Source of the DNA: Streptomyces sp. NBC_00443
GTDB lineage: Bacteria; Actinomycetota; Actinomycetes; Streptomycetales; Streptomycetaceae
Assembly (NCBI RefSeq): GCF_036014175.1
Contig: NZ_CP107917.1
Span: 248,001-312,000 of the forward strand
Length of the DNA stretch: 64,000 nt
Direction: 5' to 3'
The notes below the pieces were generated by a model, which worked only from the letters and a program-made list of their open reading frames with translations, was not told the origin of the DNA and did not search any database. Numbering within the stretch: position 1 is the first letter of the stretch; every line of letters begins with the position of its first letter. The position numbers and the translations under genes were made by a program. Positions 26,028 to 36,257 of this stretch are shown in pieces.

Positions 26028-26225
26028 GGCGACCTCGGAGTTCGATGTCCCGGTATGAGACGGGCCGGATTCCTCACTCTACTCCGGCGTGTCCCGCAGC
26101 CCCCTCGGGTGCCCGGCGGGCTCCCCGGCCGCCGCCGGGCGGGGAGTACCTCGCCGCCGGGCGGGGAGTACCGTGAAACGAGGAAGCCACTCGGTTCCCT
26201 CATCCCCGGCAGGCAGGCGAGTGCC

Positions 26226-26738
26226 ATGTCCGACTCCGGCTCCCCGCATGTGCCCAGGTTCCTGCCGGATGCCGTCCACCAGGCCGTGCGACCCGGGACG
26301 GCTGTCGTACGGCTGGAGACGACACACGACCGGCAGAGAGTGCTCGACGGGGCATGGTGGCCGCGTTCCCGCGACATCGCAGCCGAGCTTCCCGGCCTGA
26401 TCACCGCACTGACCGAGCACATCGGGCCCGTCACCCGCGTCGGCCTGGACGCCGACGCCTGGGAAGGGCTGCCGACGCGGATGACCATCGACGACCGTGT
26501 CGTCCACATCGACCCCTCTCCGGTCGGCGACGACACCGTACTCATCACCCGGGGCGAGCAGGACCTCTTCTCCCTCCTGGTCGTCCCGCCGCACGCGACG
26601 CGCGATGCCGCGCGCGCGGCCATGGCCGAGGCCGTGCGCGCCGGTAGCGTGTCACAGGCCGAACAGATCCTCGTCGACACCGGCACCGACCGGGCGGACC
26701 CGAGCACCGCGGGAGGCCCGCGGGCCCGCGGCGAATAG
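26226..26738 (+). CDS. DUF5994 family protein, copy 3
   Basis: 170 aa from ATG 26226. The core VLDGAWWPRSRDIAAELPGL is intact and is followed by the VTRVGLDADAW and LFSLLVVPPHAT segments shared with the other two copies. The last 25 residues are polar and low-complexity. Function unknown. It is divergent from the 83-aa gene. Confidence 0.8.
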   Translation: MSDSGSPHVPRFLPDAVHQAVRPGTAVVRLETTHDRQRVLDGAWWPRSRDIAAELPGLITALTEHIGPVTRVGLDADAWEGLPTRMTIDDRVVHIDPSPVGDDTVLITRGEQDLFSLLVVPPHATRDAARAAMAEAVRAGSVSQAEQILVDTGTDRADPSTAGGPRARGE

Positions 26739-26756
26739 CCCGGGCGGCTTCGGCGG

Positions 26757-27032
26757 TCAGCTGGGGCGGTCCTCGGACCGGGCCGTCGCGGGCGCCGGGA
26801 TGGCGTCGGTGTCGAAGGCGCCCGAGATGATCCGTGTGGCGAAGTCCGACAGGCGTAGGCGACGGGCGCGGGCGTACGACCTGAACATCTCGAAAGCGTC
26901 GTCGACGGCGGCGTTCCAGCGTTCCGCAAGGAGGCCCTTGGCCTGTTCGATCATGAAACGGGCCCCCGCAGCGGGCCCGTCCGCGCCGTCGAGCCAGTCC
27001 GTGTGCTGCAGTTCAGGGCTGCCGGGCAGCAT
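26757..27032 (-). CDS. ANTAR-domain protein, possibly N-terminally truncated
   Basis: 91 aa. The ANTAR RNA-binding helices are clear: FMIEQAKGLLAERWN, then DDAFEMFRSYARARRLRLSD. ANTAR proteins usually have an N-terminal PAS, GAF or receiver domain sensing a signal and act by antitermination. Here only about 25 residues precede the domain, so the sensor part is lost or encoded elsewhere. Upstream lies a transporter fragment, which supports truncation. Confidence 0.7.
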   Translation of the reverse strand: MLPGSPELQHTDWLDGADGPAAGARFMIEQAKGLLAERWNAAVDDAFEMFRSYARARRLRLSDFATRIISGAFDTDAIPAPATARSEDRPS

Positions 27033-27123
27033 CGCAGCCCCGGCAAGCTCAATACCGCCTCGGCAGGCTCGGCCGACACGTGGTGGCGATCGCGAGCGCG
27101 CTCGCCGGCGTACAGGTGTTCGC

Positions 27124-27231
27124 GATCCGGCCTGGATGTACGAGTCGCCCTACTGGCTGGCCGGGCAGGGGCGTCAGATGGAGGCCGTAGCCGTGCTGCG
27201 GCGGCTCGGCGCGGACGTGCCCGAGGGGACC
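27124..27231 (+). pseudogene. Sugar-porter MFS fragment
   Basis: About 36 codons read YESPYWLAGQGRQMEAVAVL then RRLG. This is the PESPRWLxxxGRxxEAxxVLRRL signature that precedes the central loop of sugar-porter MFS proteins. No membrane segments flank it. Confidence 0.4.
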
Positions 27232-27768
27232 GTTTCGCGGCCTCCCATGAGGACGATGTACGTCGGCGGTCCCAGAAGGCAGGCGCGGGCCCTGATCGCG
27301 GGCGAGGGGCGGCTCTTCATTAAAAGTGCAGCTAAGTACCGCGTACAGGTAACGGTGCACATCGCACAGCGCATCACCACGTGCAGATCCGAGGCTGCGA
27401 GGGCGGGTTCGGGGCTTTCCACATCGCAGACCATGGAGACGGCGATCTCCGACGGATACCTTTGGCGTTTTTTGACGGCGCTCCCTCCATCTATCACGAA
27501 CGAGACAGCCCACCACACGCCAGACGCAGTGCGACAGGACAATGCAGGTCGCGCTTGTAGCTCGTTCGCGTTGAAACGCCGCCGCCTGGATGGCCAAGCG
27601 GCCGTGCCGGGAACAGCCGGTCCGGCCGGCGCGGTTGCATCGACTGAGGGACCGGCGCCGCACGGGCGGGGAACACGGAGAGCAGAGGGTCGTCTGCCCC
27701 ACCAGGATCCGGGCCCCAGGAGCGGTACGCCCGCACTCGGACCTAGACGTATTTCTGCAGGAGGACTC
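27232..27768. other. About 540 bp without a recognisable gene
   Basis: The stretch is locally less GC-rich (27300-27560) than its neighbours. It has open frames but no recognised motif. It ends in the AGGAGG ribosome-binding site of the following gene. Confidence 0.45.
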
Positions 27769-28602
27769 ATGACTGACCGGCCCTTGACGCTCATGGCAGT
27801 ACACGCCCACCCTGACGACGAGGCCACCGGAACCGGAGGGGTCCTCGCGCGGTACGCGGCGGAGGGCATCCGCACGGTTCTCGTGACGTGTACCGACGGC
27901 GGTTGCGGTGACGGACCGGGGGGTGTCAAGCCGGGCGATCCCGGGCACGATCCGGCGGCGGTCGCCCTGATGCGCCGTCAGGAACTCGAGGCGAGCCGTG
28001 ACGTCCTGAAGGTCAGCGATCTGGAGATGCTGGACTATGCCGACTCCGGGATGATGGGCTGGCCGAGCAACGACGCCCCGGGATCCTTCTGGCAGACCCC
28101 CGTGGAGGAGGGCGCGGCCCGACTCGCGGAACTCATACGGCACTACCGACCTGATGTGGTCGTCACCTACGACGAGAACGGCTTCTACGGCCACCCGGAT
28201 CACATCCAAGCCCACCGCATCACGATGGCGGCGCTGGAGATGACCGCGCTGACACCGAAGGTGTACTGGACCACGATGCCCCGCTCGGGGATGCAGCGGT
28301 TCGGCGAGATCATGCGCGAGTTTCATCCGGACATGCCGGAGCCGGATCCTGCCGAGGCCGCCGCGATGGCCGAGATCGGCCTCCCCGACGACGAGATCAC
28401 CACGTGGGTGGACACCACCGCGTTCAGCGGTCAGAAGTTCGACGCGCTGGCCGCGCACGCCAGTCAGGGCGAGAACATCTTCTTCCTCAGGATGGGCAAG
28501 GAGAGGTTCGGCGAGTTGATGGGCATGGAGACCTTCGTACGTGTCCAGGACGCCACCGGCGCGGCCGTACCCGAGAACGATCTCTTCGCCGGACTGCGCT
28601 GA
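27769..28602 (+). CDS. PIG-L deacetylase, mycothiol-conjugate amidase (Mca)-like
   Basis: 277 aa from ATG 27769 with CAGGAGG upstream. The zinc motif is VHAHPDDE (His14, Asp17) and the third ligand is in FYGHPDHIQAHR. The opening LTLMAVHAHPDDEATGTGG matches Mca, which cleaves mycothiol-drug conjugates to mercapturic acids, better than the deacetylase MshB. It probably serves in detoxification of electrophiles. It is a single-gene unit with its own terminator. Confidence 0.8.
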   Translation: MTDRPLTLMAVHAHPDDEATGTGGVLARYAAEGIRTVLVTCTDGGCGDGPGGVKPGDPGHDPAAVALMRRQELEASRDVLKVSDLEMLDYADSGMMGWPSNDAPGSFWQTPVEEGAARLAELIRHYRPDVVVTYDENGFYGHPDHIQAHRITMAALEMTALTPKVYWTTMPRSGMQRFGEIMREFHPDMPEPDPAEAAAMAEIGLPDDEITTWVDTTAFSGQKFDALAAHASQGENIFFLRMGKERFGELMGMETFVRVQDATGAAVPENDLFAGLR

Positions 28603-28795
28603 CCCACCCATCCGGAGCGGAACTCGGGAAAGCTCATCGGCCACACGGCGCGATCGAGCACGTCACACACCCGGAGACTTATCCACGCGGGTTCCGCTCC
28701 GACAGCCCGCGACCAGGTCGGCAGGCCCTCGCCGACGGCGTCGACGCGCGCCCGCACTGCCGACTCGGAAGGCGCGCGACAGCTCAGGTCACAAG

Positions 28796-28831
28796 CCCGG
28801 CGGTCTGCTCCGATCAAGACAGACCGCCGGG
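28796..28831. terminator. 12-bp hairpin terminator downstream of the Mca-like gene
   Basis: CCCGGCGGTCTG (28796-28807) pairs perfectly with CAGACCGCCGGG (28820-28831) around a 12-nt loop. It is followed by GAAATGACA, with no U run. Confidence 0.6.
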
Positions 28832-29100
28832 GAAATGACACAAAGCTGAGATTCCGTTGTCCACCACGACGTGAGACTGCGGAAGAAACTGCAGGTCACG
28901 AGGGCGGTCTCCGACACCGGCCGCGAGAACCTACACCTGGCTGAACGCTCCGGGCAGGTCACCGGCTGAGGGGGCCCTTTGCCGCAGCCGCTTGAGCAGG
29001 CCCGCGCCCGGTGGAATCCTCACCCTCGCCAGGGGCCGCGTATGGCCAGCCGTTCCGTGATCCGACTACGGATACGTTTCGAACTCTTGACGCCGACCTT

Positions 29101-29140
29101 ATGACTGCGTAGACATGACATCGCCATCATGACTGCGTAG
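29101..29140. promoter_or_regulatory. Direct repeat ATGACTGCGTAG upstream of the LacI gene
   Basis: Two identical 12-bp copies, 29101-29112 and 29129-29140, are spaced 28 bp start to start, just under three helical turns. They lie 59 bp before the LacI start. They could be an autoregulatory operator, although a LacI site is normally palindromic. Confidence 0.4.
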
Positions 29141-29198
29141 TCACGTGATTCTCATCTGACGCCATGGGGTCCGTTCGTGCGGCCACCGAGGAGGCACT

Positions 29199-30338
29199 AT
29201 GACGCGAAGAACGGGGCGGAGCACGAGCTCCAGTGCGCCGCGCAGCGTGGACGTGGCCCGCCTGGCCGGTGTTTCGCAGAAGACGGTGTCGCGCGTCTTC
29301 AACGACGAGCAGTACGTCTCCACCGACGTCCGCCGGCGCGTTCTGGAGGCCGCCGAGCAACTCGGCTATCGGCGCAACAACGCCGCCCGGGCGTTGGCTT
29401 CCGGGCGTACCCGCTCGATCGGCGTGGTGACGCTCGGCACGGCCCTGTACGGACCCGCCACGCTGCTGATGGGCGTCGAGCGAGTCGTCCGGGACACCGG
29501 CTACGCGCTCCGCGTGGTCAACACGATGGAAGGCGACCCGGCGGGCATCGCCGGCGCCGTGAACTCGCTCCTCGACCAGGGCGTCGACGGCATCGTCGTG
29601 TCCGAACCGATCGACGAGGGGGACGGGGAAGACGCGGCCCTTCGCGTCGAGGTGCCGGTCCTCGTTATCGGTGCACCACCGCCGGTCAGTGCACCCATGA
29701 TGCTGGCGGCGGGGGGCGGTGCCGACCTGATGGCCCGCGCTGCCACCGAACACCTGCTGGACCTGGGACATACGACGGTCCATCACCTCGCCGGGCCGCA
29801 GCGATGGTACGCCGCCCGCGACCGCCTGGAGGGATGGCGGGCGACGCTGACCGCGCACGGCAGGGATGTCCCCCCGGTCGTCGAAGGCGACTGGTCGGCC
29901 GGATCCGGATACCGGGCCGGACGTGAACTGGCCGAGGCGCGTGACGTCACGGCTGTCTTCGCCGCCAACGACGACATGGCGATCGGCCTGATCCGCGCGC
30001 TGGCAGAGGCCGGGCGGCGCGTACCGGAGGACGTCAGTGTCGTGGGCTTCGACGACATTCCGGTCGCCGCCTACGTCACTCCTCCCCTCACTACGGTGCG
30101 ACAACCGTTCGACACCGTGGCGCAGGAAGGACTCAAGCGACTGGTGCACGCCATAGAAAACCCGGACGCGGCCCCCCTGCCGTCCAGCGCCCCACCGATA
30201 GACCTCATCATCCGCACCTCGACCGCGCCACCGCCGAGCCGGAAGCCCCCGGCTCGCGTACGGCGCACCGCCTCCCGTTCCCAGGGAGGCACGTCCAGTC
30301 CGCCGCTCTCGGACGGAGGTCCCTCCACCCACCGCTGA
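29199..30338 (+). CDS. LacI-family transcriptional regulator
   Basis: 379 aa. The DNA-binding domain is SVDVARLAGVSQKTVSRVFN at residues 16-35, with the hinge helix NNAARALASGRTRSIGVV. The periplasmic-binding-like effector domain is complete, with SVVGFDDIPVAAYVTPPLTT near its end. The last 40 residues are a polar tail beyond the usual family length of about 340. It lies upstream of and in the same direction as the sugar-uptake and glycosidase genes, which it likely represses until a galactoside or related sugar binds. Confidence 0.9.
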   Translation: MTRRTGRSTSSSAPRSVDVARLAGVSQKTVSRVFNDEQYVSTDVRRRVLEAAEQLGYRRNNAARALASGRTRSIGVVTLGTALYGPATLLMGVERVVRDTGYALRVVNTMEGDPAGIAGAVNSLLDQGVDGIVVSEPIDEGDGEDAALRVEVPVLVIGAPPPVSAPMMLAAGGGADLMARAATEHLLDLGHTTVHHLAGPQRWYAARDRLEGWRATLTAHGRDVPPVVEGDWSAGSGYRAGRELAEARDVTAVFAANDDMAIGLIRALAEAGRRVPEDVSVVGFDDIPVAAYVTPPLTTVRQPFDTVAQEGLKRLVHAIENPDAAPLPSSAPPIDLIIRTSTAPPPSRKPPARVRRTASRSQGGTSSPPLSDGGPSTHR

Positions 30339-30729
30339 ACAACACCGTCAGCACGGAGAGCGGCAAATCAGCACGGGCGGGCCCCTGAGCGAGCCGCTGC
30401 ACCGGCCCCGCCCACGCACCTCCGGGGCGATCCCCTGGCACGGGCGACACAGGAACACCCCTGAACGCAGCGGGCCCTGAGCGGTTTTTCAGCACACCGT
30501 TCTCCGCACGCTCCTCCCTCCCCCTTTGTCTCCTCCATCCCACCGCTCGCCCCGGCTGCCCCTGCACCTCCGTATGAGGCGGCACGTACACCGGGTCCAG
30601 TCCACCAAGACGCACATCCGACCGCGTCGGCGTTCGATCCCCCGGTCGTCGCGTCCGTGCCTTTCCTCCACCACACCCGCATGCCCTCGCCAGGCGTGCC
30701 GTCATCCTCGCAACCGGCGGGAGTTCACC
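30339..30729. other. About 390-bp leader before the sugar-uptake genes
   Basis: The gap probably holds the promoter and LacI operator for the transport operon. I could not identify a convincing palindrome by eye. Confidence 0.4.
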
Positions 30730-32122
30730 ATGCCCACAAGCACGTTCACATCCAGCCCTTCGCCGATGAGCCGTCGGCTGTTCCTCACCACGACGGGAGC
30801 CCTGTCGCTGGGCGCCGCCCTCACGGCCTGCGGTGGCGGTGACTCAGGCGGTTCCTCCGGCTCCGCCGAGCCGGTCAGCCAGGCCGGCATCGACAAGGCG
30901 ATGAAGACGCCCGACCGAGCTGACGTTCTGGACCTGGGTCCCGAACATCGCCAAGGAGATCGCGCTCTTCGAGAAGAAGTACCCGGCCGTCAAGGTCAAG
31001 GTCGTCAACGCCGGCCAGGGCACGCCGCAGTACACCAAGCTGCGTACGGCGTTGAAGGCGGGCAGCGGCGCCCCGGACATGGTGCAGATCGAGTACCAGG
31101 CCATCCCCACCTTCACGATCACCGACAGTCTGCTGGACCTTCGGCCATATGGTGCCGCCGAGTTGAAGGAGAGGTTCGTCGATTGGACGTGGGGCCAGGT
31201 CAGCGGCATCGACGGCGAGGTCTGGGCGATCCCGCAGGACACCGGCCCGATGGGCATGCTGTACCGCAAGGACATCTTCGACAAGCACGGCATCGAAGTG
31301 CCGGGCACATGGGAGGAGTTCGCTGCGGCGGCGCGCAAGCTGCACAAGGCCGACCCTGACGTCTATCTCACCAACCTCGCCGCCAACCAGCCCGCCGCCT
31401 GGCACGGTCTGCAGTGGCAGGCCGGCGCCAAGCCGTACGTCACCTCCGGTGGGAGCGAGATCGCCATCAGCGTCGACGCCCCGATCTCCAGGAGGCTCGG
31501 CGAGTACTGGGGCAGCCTCGCCAAGGAGGGCGTCATCGGTACCGAGCCGGACTTCACGGACGCCTGGTACGCCGCACTCAACAAGGGCAAGTACGCCACC
31601 TGGCTCACCGCCGCCTGGGGCCCGGTATTCCTCTCCGGCTCGGCGAAGGCCACGGCGGGCAAGTGGCGGGCGGCCCCGCTGCCGCAGTGGGACGCCGCCA
31701 AGCCCAGCTCGGGCAACTGGGGCGGCTCGACCACCGCGGTCATCCGCTCGACGAAGAACCCCATCGCGGCGGCGATGTTCGCGCAGTTCCTCAACAGCGA
31801 CCCGGCCAGCGCGAAGATGTTCGCCACCGAGCAGTTCTTCTTCCCTGCGACCAAGGCGCTGCTCACGGACCAGGATTTCGTTTCGGACGCCCCCTCCTTC
31901 TACGGCGGCCAGAAGGTCAACCAGCTCTTCGCCGACATCAGCTCGACGGTCAACTCCTCTTTCCAGTGGCCCCCGTTCCTCGACCAGGCGGCCACCGACT
32001 GGACCGAGACCGTCGGCAAGTCCCTCGCCGACCAGACCGACACCGTCCGTGCCCTCGGCAGCTGGCAGTCACGGCTCACCACGTACGCCAAGAACCAGGG
32101 CTTCACCGTCAAGGGGAGCTGA
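30730..32122 (+). pseudogene. Sugar ABC transporter substrate-binding lipoprotein, frameshifted
   Basis: From ATG 30730 the frame gives a Tat/lipoprotein signal (MSRRLFLTTTGALSL, then the lipobox LTAC) to about residue 60, then shifts at about 30910-30914. The second frame carries the family-1 solute-binding body: FTITDSLLDLRPYG, WAIPQDTGPMGMLYRKDIF, up to TGA 32120-32122. Removing one base in the ACGCCCGACC stretch gives a protein of about 463 aa. Two permease genes follow directly, so a functional copy would deliver an oligosaccharide or galactoside. The change is either a sequencing error or recent inactivation. Confidence 0.8.
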
Positions 32123-32123
32123 G

Positions 32124-33044
32124 ATGGCCACCGCCACCCCGGCCCCTGTCAAAGGCCGCCCTCGGTCCAGCGGCACGCGCCGTCACCGGTCGGCGGGGCC
32201 ACTGTTCGTCGCCCCGTTCATGGTCCTGTTCCTGCTGCTCTTCCTCGCCCCGCTCTGCTACGCCGCCTACCTCAGCCTCTTCCAGACGCGCCTGATCGGC
32301 GGCACGGCCTTCGTCGGTCTCGACAACTACATGCAGGCCTTCGGCGACTCCCAGTTCCTCGCCGGCGTCGGACGCGTCGCGCTGTTCTTCGTCGTCCAGG
32401 TCCCCGTGATGCTGCTGCTGGCCCTGCTGTTCGCCCTCGCCCTCGACAGCGGCCTCCTGCGCCTCGCGCGCGTCATCCGGCTGGGCATCTTCGTCCCGTA
32501 CGCCGTGCCGAGCGTGGTCGCGGCGCTCATGTGGGGCTATCTGTACGGGCCGGACTTCGGCCCGTTCGCCCAGCTGAGCCGGAACCTGGACCTGCCGGCT
32601 CCGAACTTCCTCAGCCAGGGCTGGATGGTCGGCAGCCTCGCCAACATCGTGACCTGGGAGTTCGTCGGGTACAACATGATCATCCTGTACGCCGCGCTGC
32701 GCACGATCCCCCAGGAGCTGTACGAGGCCGCCGCGATGGACGGGGCGGGCGCCTGGCGGATCGCCTGGTCGGTCAAACTGCCTGCTCTCCGGCCCGCGCT
32801 CCTTCTCACCCTGTTGTTCTCGGTGATCGGCAGCTTCCAGCTGTTCAACGAGCCGAACCTGCTGATGAAGATCGCCCCGGACGTCATCAGCAGCTCCTAC
32901 ACCGCCAACCTCTACGCCTACTCCCTCGCCTTCACCGGCCAGCAGGTCAACTACGCGGCCACGGTGTCCTTCCTCCTCGGCCTCGTCATCGTGATCGCCT
33001 CCTACGGCGTGCTGCTGACCGCGAATCGCAGGAGGACTCCGTGA
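32124..33044 (+). CDS. Sugar ABC transporter permease (MalF/UgpA type)
   Basis: 306 aa with six predicted helices. The cytoplasmic EAA loop that contacts the ATPase is EAAAMDGAGAWRIAWSVKLP. The ATG at 32124 follows the binding-protein TGA by one base, and the stop overlaps the next permease as GTGA. No ATPase gene lies in the locus, so the transporter must share an MsiK-type ATPase encoded elsewhere, as is usual in Streptomyces. Confidence 0.88.
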   Translation: MATATPAPVKGRPRSSGTRRHRSAGPLFVAPFMVLFLLLFLAPLCYAAYLSLFQTRLIGGTAFVGLDNYMQAFGDSQFLAGVGRVALFFVVQVPVMLLLALLFALALDSGLLRLARVIRLGIFVPYAVPSVVAALMWGYLYGPDFGPFAQLSRNLDLPAPNFLSQGWMVGSLANIVTWEFVGYNMIILYAALRTIPQELYEAAAMDGAGAWRIAWSVKLPALRPALLLTLLFSVIGSFQLFNEPNLLMKIAPDVISSSYTANLYAYSLAFTGQQVNYAATVSFLLGLVIVIASYGVLLTANRRRTP

Positions 33045-33978
33045 CCACCACCGCAGTCCCCCCGGCGACCGCCACCCCCTCGGCGAAGCGTCGACTGCTC
33101 CCACCCCGCGTAGGACACCGGCCGTCGTCGAGGCGCCGCAGCACCCCGCTGACGATCGCCATGCTGGCCGCCCTGGCCTACTTCCTCCTCCCGCTCTTCT
33201 GGCTGCTGATCGCCTCGACGAAGAGCACCGAGGACCTGTTCAACAGCTTCGGTCTGTGGTTCTCCGACGCCCCTCAGCTGCTGACGAACATCAAGGCGAC
33301 CTTCACCCAGGACGACGGGGTCTTCGTGAACTGGCTGCTGAACACGGTGATCTACGCCGTTGTCAGCGCCGTCGGCGCCGCCCTGCTCGCGACGGCCGCC
33401 GGATACGGCTTCGCCAAATTCCGCTTCCGCGGGGACCGGACAGCGTTCAACTTGGTTCTCGGCGCGGTCATGGTCCCGACCACCGCCCTGGCCATCCCGA
33501 CCTATCTGCTCTTCGCGCAGGCCGGCCTGGCCAACACCCCTGGGCGATCATCCTGCCCTCTCTCGTCAACCCGTTCGGCCTCTACCTGATGCGCGTATAC
33601 GCCGAGGGCGCGGTCCCCGACAGCATCTTGGAGGCCGCACGCATCGACGGCGCCGGTGAGGTCCGGATCTTCTTCCGGATCGCGCTGCGGCTGCTGGGCC
33701 CGGGTCTGGTGACCGTCCTGCTGTTCACCCTCGTGGCGACCTGGAACAACTACTTCCTGCCGCTGATCATGCTCAACGACCCGGACCTGTACCCGATCAC
33801 CGTGGGTCTGGCCTCCTGGGCGGCCCAGGCGCAGAACGGCGGCGCGGGTGCCAGCAGCGACATGCTCGCGCTGGTGGTGACCGGCTCGTTGATCTCGATC
33901 GTCCCGCTCGTCGTGGCCTTCCTGATGCTCCAGCGGTTCTGGCAGAGCGGCCTGGCCACCGGCGGCGTCAAGCAGTAG
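33041..33978 (+). pseudogene. Sugar ABC transporter permease (MalG/UgpE type), frameshifted
   Basis: It starts at GTG 33041 with AGGAGG upstream. The frame encodes helices 1-3 (LTIAMLAALAYFLLPLFWLL and on) through GLANTP, then shifts at about 33538-33543. The next frame resumes with WAIILPSLVNPFGLYLMRVY and the EAA motif EAARIDGAGEVRIFFRIALR to TAG 33976-33978. One C missing from the CCCC run explains it. The repaired length would be about 312 aa. Confidence 0.8.
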
Positions 33979-34032
33979 GGAACTCAGCGCCCTCGTACCA
34001 CGCCCCCCTTCTCCCCGCGGAGGTTTCCCTTC

Positions 34033-36209
34033 ATGGCGGCTCTGCCTGCCCGCGTCCTGTTCGGCGCCGCGTACTACCACGAGTACCACCCCTCTCATGG
34101 CCCGGAACGGCCCGACGAACGCCTCAAGACCGACCTCGACCTGATGGCCGACGCGCACGTCACCGTCATCAGGGTCGGCGAGTCGGTGTGGTCGACATGG
34201 GAGCCGGAGAACGACGTCTTCGACCTCGACTGGCTCCAGCCCGTGCTCGACGGCGCCCATGAGCGCGGCATCTCCGTCGTCCTCGGGACCCCGACGTACG
34301 CCGTACCGCCGTGGCTGGCCCGCCAGTACCCGGAGATCACCGGCGAGCAACGCACCGGCGAGCGCATCGGCTGGGGCGCCCGCCAGGAAGTCGACTTCAC
34401 CCACCCCGCCTTCCGCTTCCACGCCGAGCGCATCATCCGCAAGGTCGTGGCCAGATACGCCGACCACCCGGCGGTCATCGGCTTCCAGGTCGACAACGAA
34501 CCCGGCCTGCACCTCTTCCACAACCACGGCGTCTTCCAGCGCTTCGTGGACCATCTGCGCGACAAGTACGGCGATGTCGAGACCCTCAACCGCGAGTGGG
34601 GCCTGGTCTATTGGTCCCACCGCCTGTCGACCTGGGCCGACCTGTGGACGCCGGACGGCAACGCGCAACCGCAGTACGACGTCGCCTGGCGGGAGTTCCA
34701 GGCCCGCCAGGTCACCGAGTTCATCGGCTGGCAGGCCGAGATCGTGCGCGAGTACGCCGGCCCCGAGCAGTTCGTCACCACCTGTATCTCCTACACCCGC
34801 CAGGGCGTGGAGGACGACGAGCTGACCGGCCGCCTCGACATCGCCTCCGGCAACCCGTACTACGCGATGCAGGACGGGCTCCTGCTGCCCGATCCCACGC
34901 CGGACGACCACGAGCAGATCTGGAAGACCACCGGGGTATGGGCGCTCCAGCAGACCGCCGACTGGATGTTCTCCTCCCGGCAGGAACCCTTCCTGGTCAC
35001 CGAGACGAACGCCGGCTCCATCGGCTTCCCCTGGGACAACCGGCCCGCCTACGACGGCCAGTGGCGCCAGGCCGCGTGGGCGCTCGTCGGGCGCGGGGCC
35101 CGGATGATCGAGTACTGGCACTGGAACACGCTGCACTTCGGCGCCGAGACCTACTGGGGCGGTGTCCTCCCGCACACCGGCCGCCCGGGCCGTACGTACG
35201 CCGAGCTCGCCCGCCTCGGCGCGGAGTTCGAAGCGGCAGGTCCGCTGGTCGCGGGGCTCGAACCGGACGCCGACATCACCATGGTGTACTCGACGTCCAG
35301 CAAGTGGCTGATGCAGAAGTACCCGCCGCTCGCCAAGCCCGACGGCGAACCGGACGCGGCCTCCTACCACCGCATCTTCGACCCCTTCTACCGCGGCGCC
35401 TTCGACGCGGGCCGCCAGGTCCGCATCGTCCATGCCCGCCAACTGCACGACCCAAGCGGACAGCGGGAGGAGCTGACTCCGCAAGAGGCCGTCCGCCGCC
35501 ACCCTGTTCTCGTCGTCCCGGCCCTGTACATCGCCGCTGACACCACCCTCGACTGGCTGGCCGCTTACGCCCACGCCGGAGGCCACCTCGTCCTCGGCCC
35601 GCGCACCGGCTACGCCGACCACGAGGCCCGCGCCCGCACCGAGCCGGCCCCCGGACGCCTCACCGAGGCCGCGGGTGTCCACTACGACGAGTTCAGCAAC
35701 CTCCGCCAGGACATCCCGGTGCGGACAGCGCCCGACAGCCCGTTGAACCTGCAGCCGACCGCGACGGCGACGCGCTGGGCCGACGGCCTCACCGTCACCG
35801 GGGCGGAGGTGCTCGTCACCTACGACCACCCGCACTTCGGCCGCTGGCCGACGGTCACCACACGCCCGCACGGCGCCGGCCGGGTCACCTACGTCGGCAC
35901 GGTCCCCGGCCGTGACCTCGCCCGGGCACTGGCCTCCTGGATGGCACCGGCCCCCGCAGCGGGTGGCCGGACCTCCCCGCCTCCGTCACCGCGACAACCG
36001 GAACCTCCCCCGACGGACGCCGCGTCCACATCGTCCACAACTGGAGCTGGAACCCAGCCCGCGTGCAGGCCCCCGTCGACCTCACCGACGCGTTGAGCGG
36101 CACGTCCGTTCCCGCGGGCACGGCACTGGACCTCGGCGTGTGGGACGTCCGCGTGCTCGTCTACGCCGACGCCGACATCACCTCGATCCCCGCAGACGAC
36201 CGTTCCTGA
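34033..36209 (+). pseudogene. GH42 beta-galactosidase, frameshifted near the 3' end
   Basis: The first 640 residues are a complete GH42 catalytic region. The acid/base is Glu156 in FQVDNEPG and the nucleophile is Glu324 in LVTETNAGS, with the trimerisation domain following. At about 35951-35955 a C is missing from a C run. The original frame then runs on to 36096 in junk, whereas the next frame restores the C-terminal beta domain (RRVHIVHNWSWNPARVQ) to TGA 36207-36209. The enzyme would hydrolyse beta-galactosides in the cytoplasm after uptake. The active site is intact, so partial activity is possible. Confidence 0.85.
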
Positions 36210-36257
36210 TCCGTCCGCAGCGGTCAAGCACCGTGTTCCCCCCCAGAAGGAGAAGCC

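Larger units (their letters stand above)
28603..29198. other. About 600-bp intergenic region
   Basis: No gene was recognised. It contains the terminator at 28796-28831 and a direct repeat next to the LacI gene. Confidence 0.5.

Noticed and set aside
33502..35871. 789-codon minus-strand frame
   Set aside because: It runs antisense through the permease and GH42 genes, with composition typical of a complementary-strand shadow.
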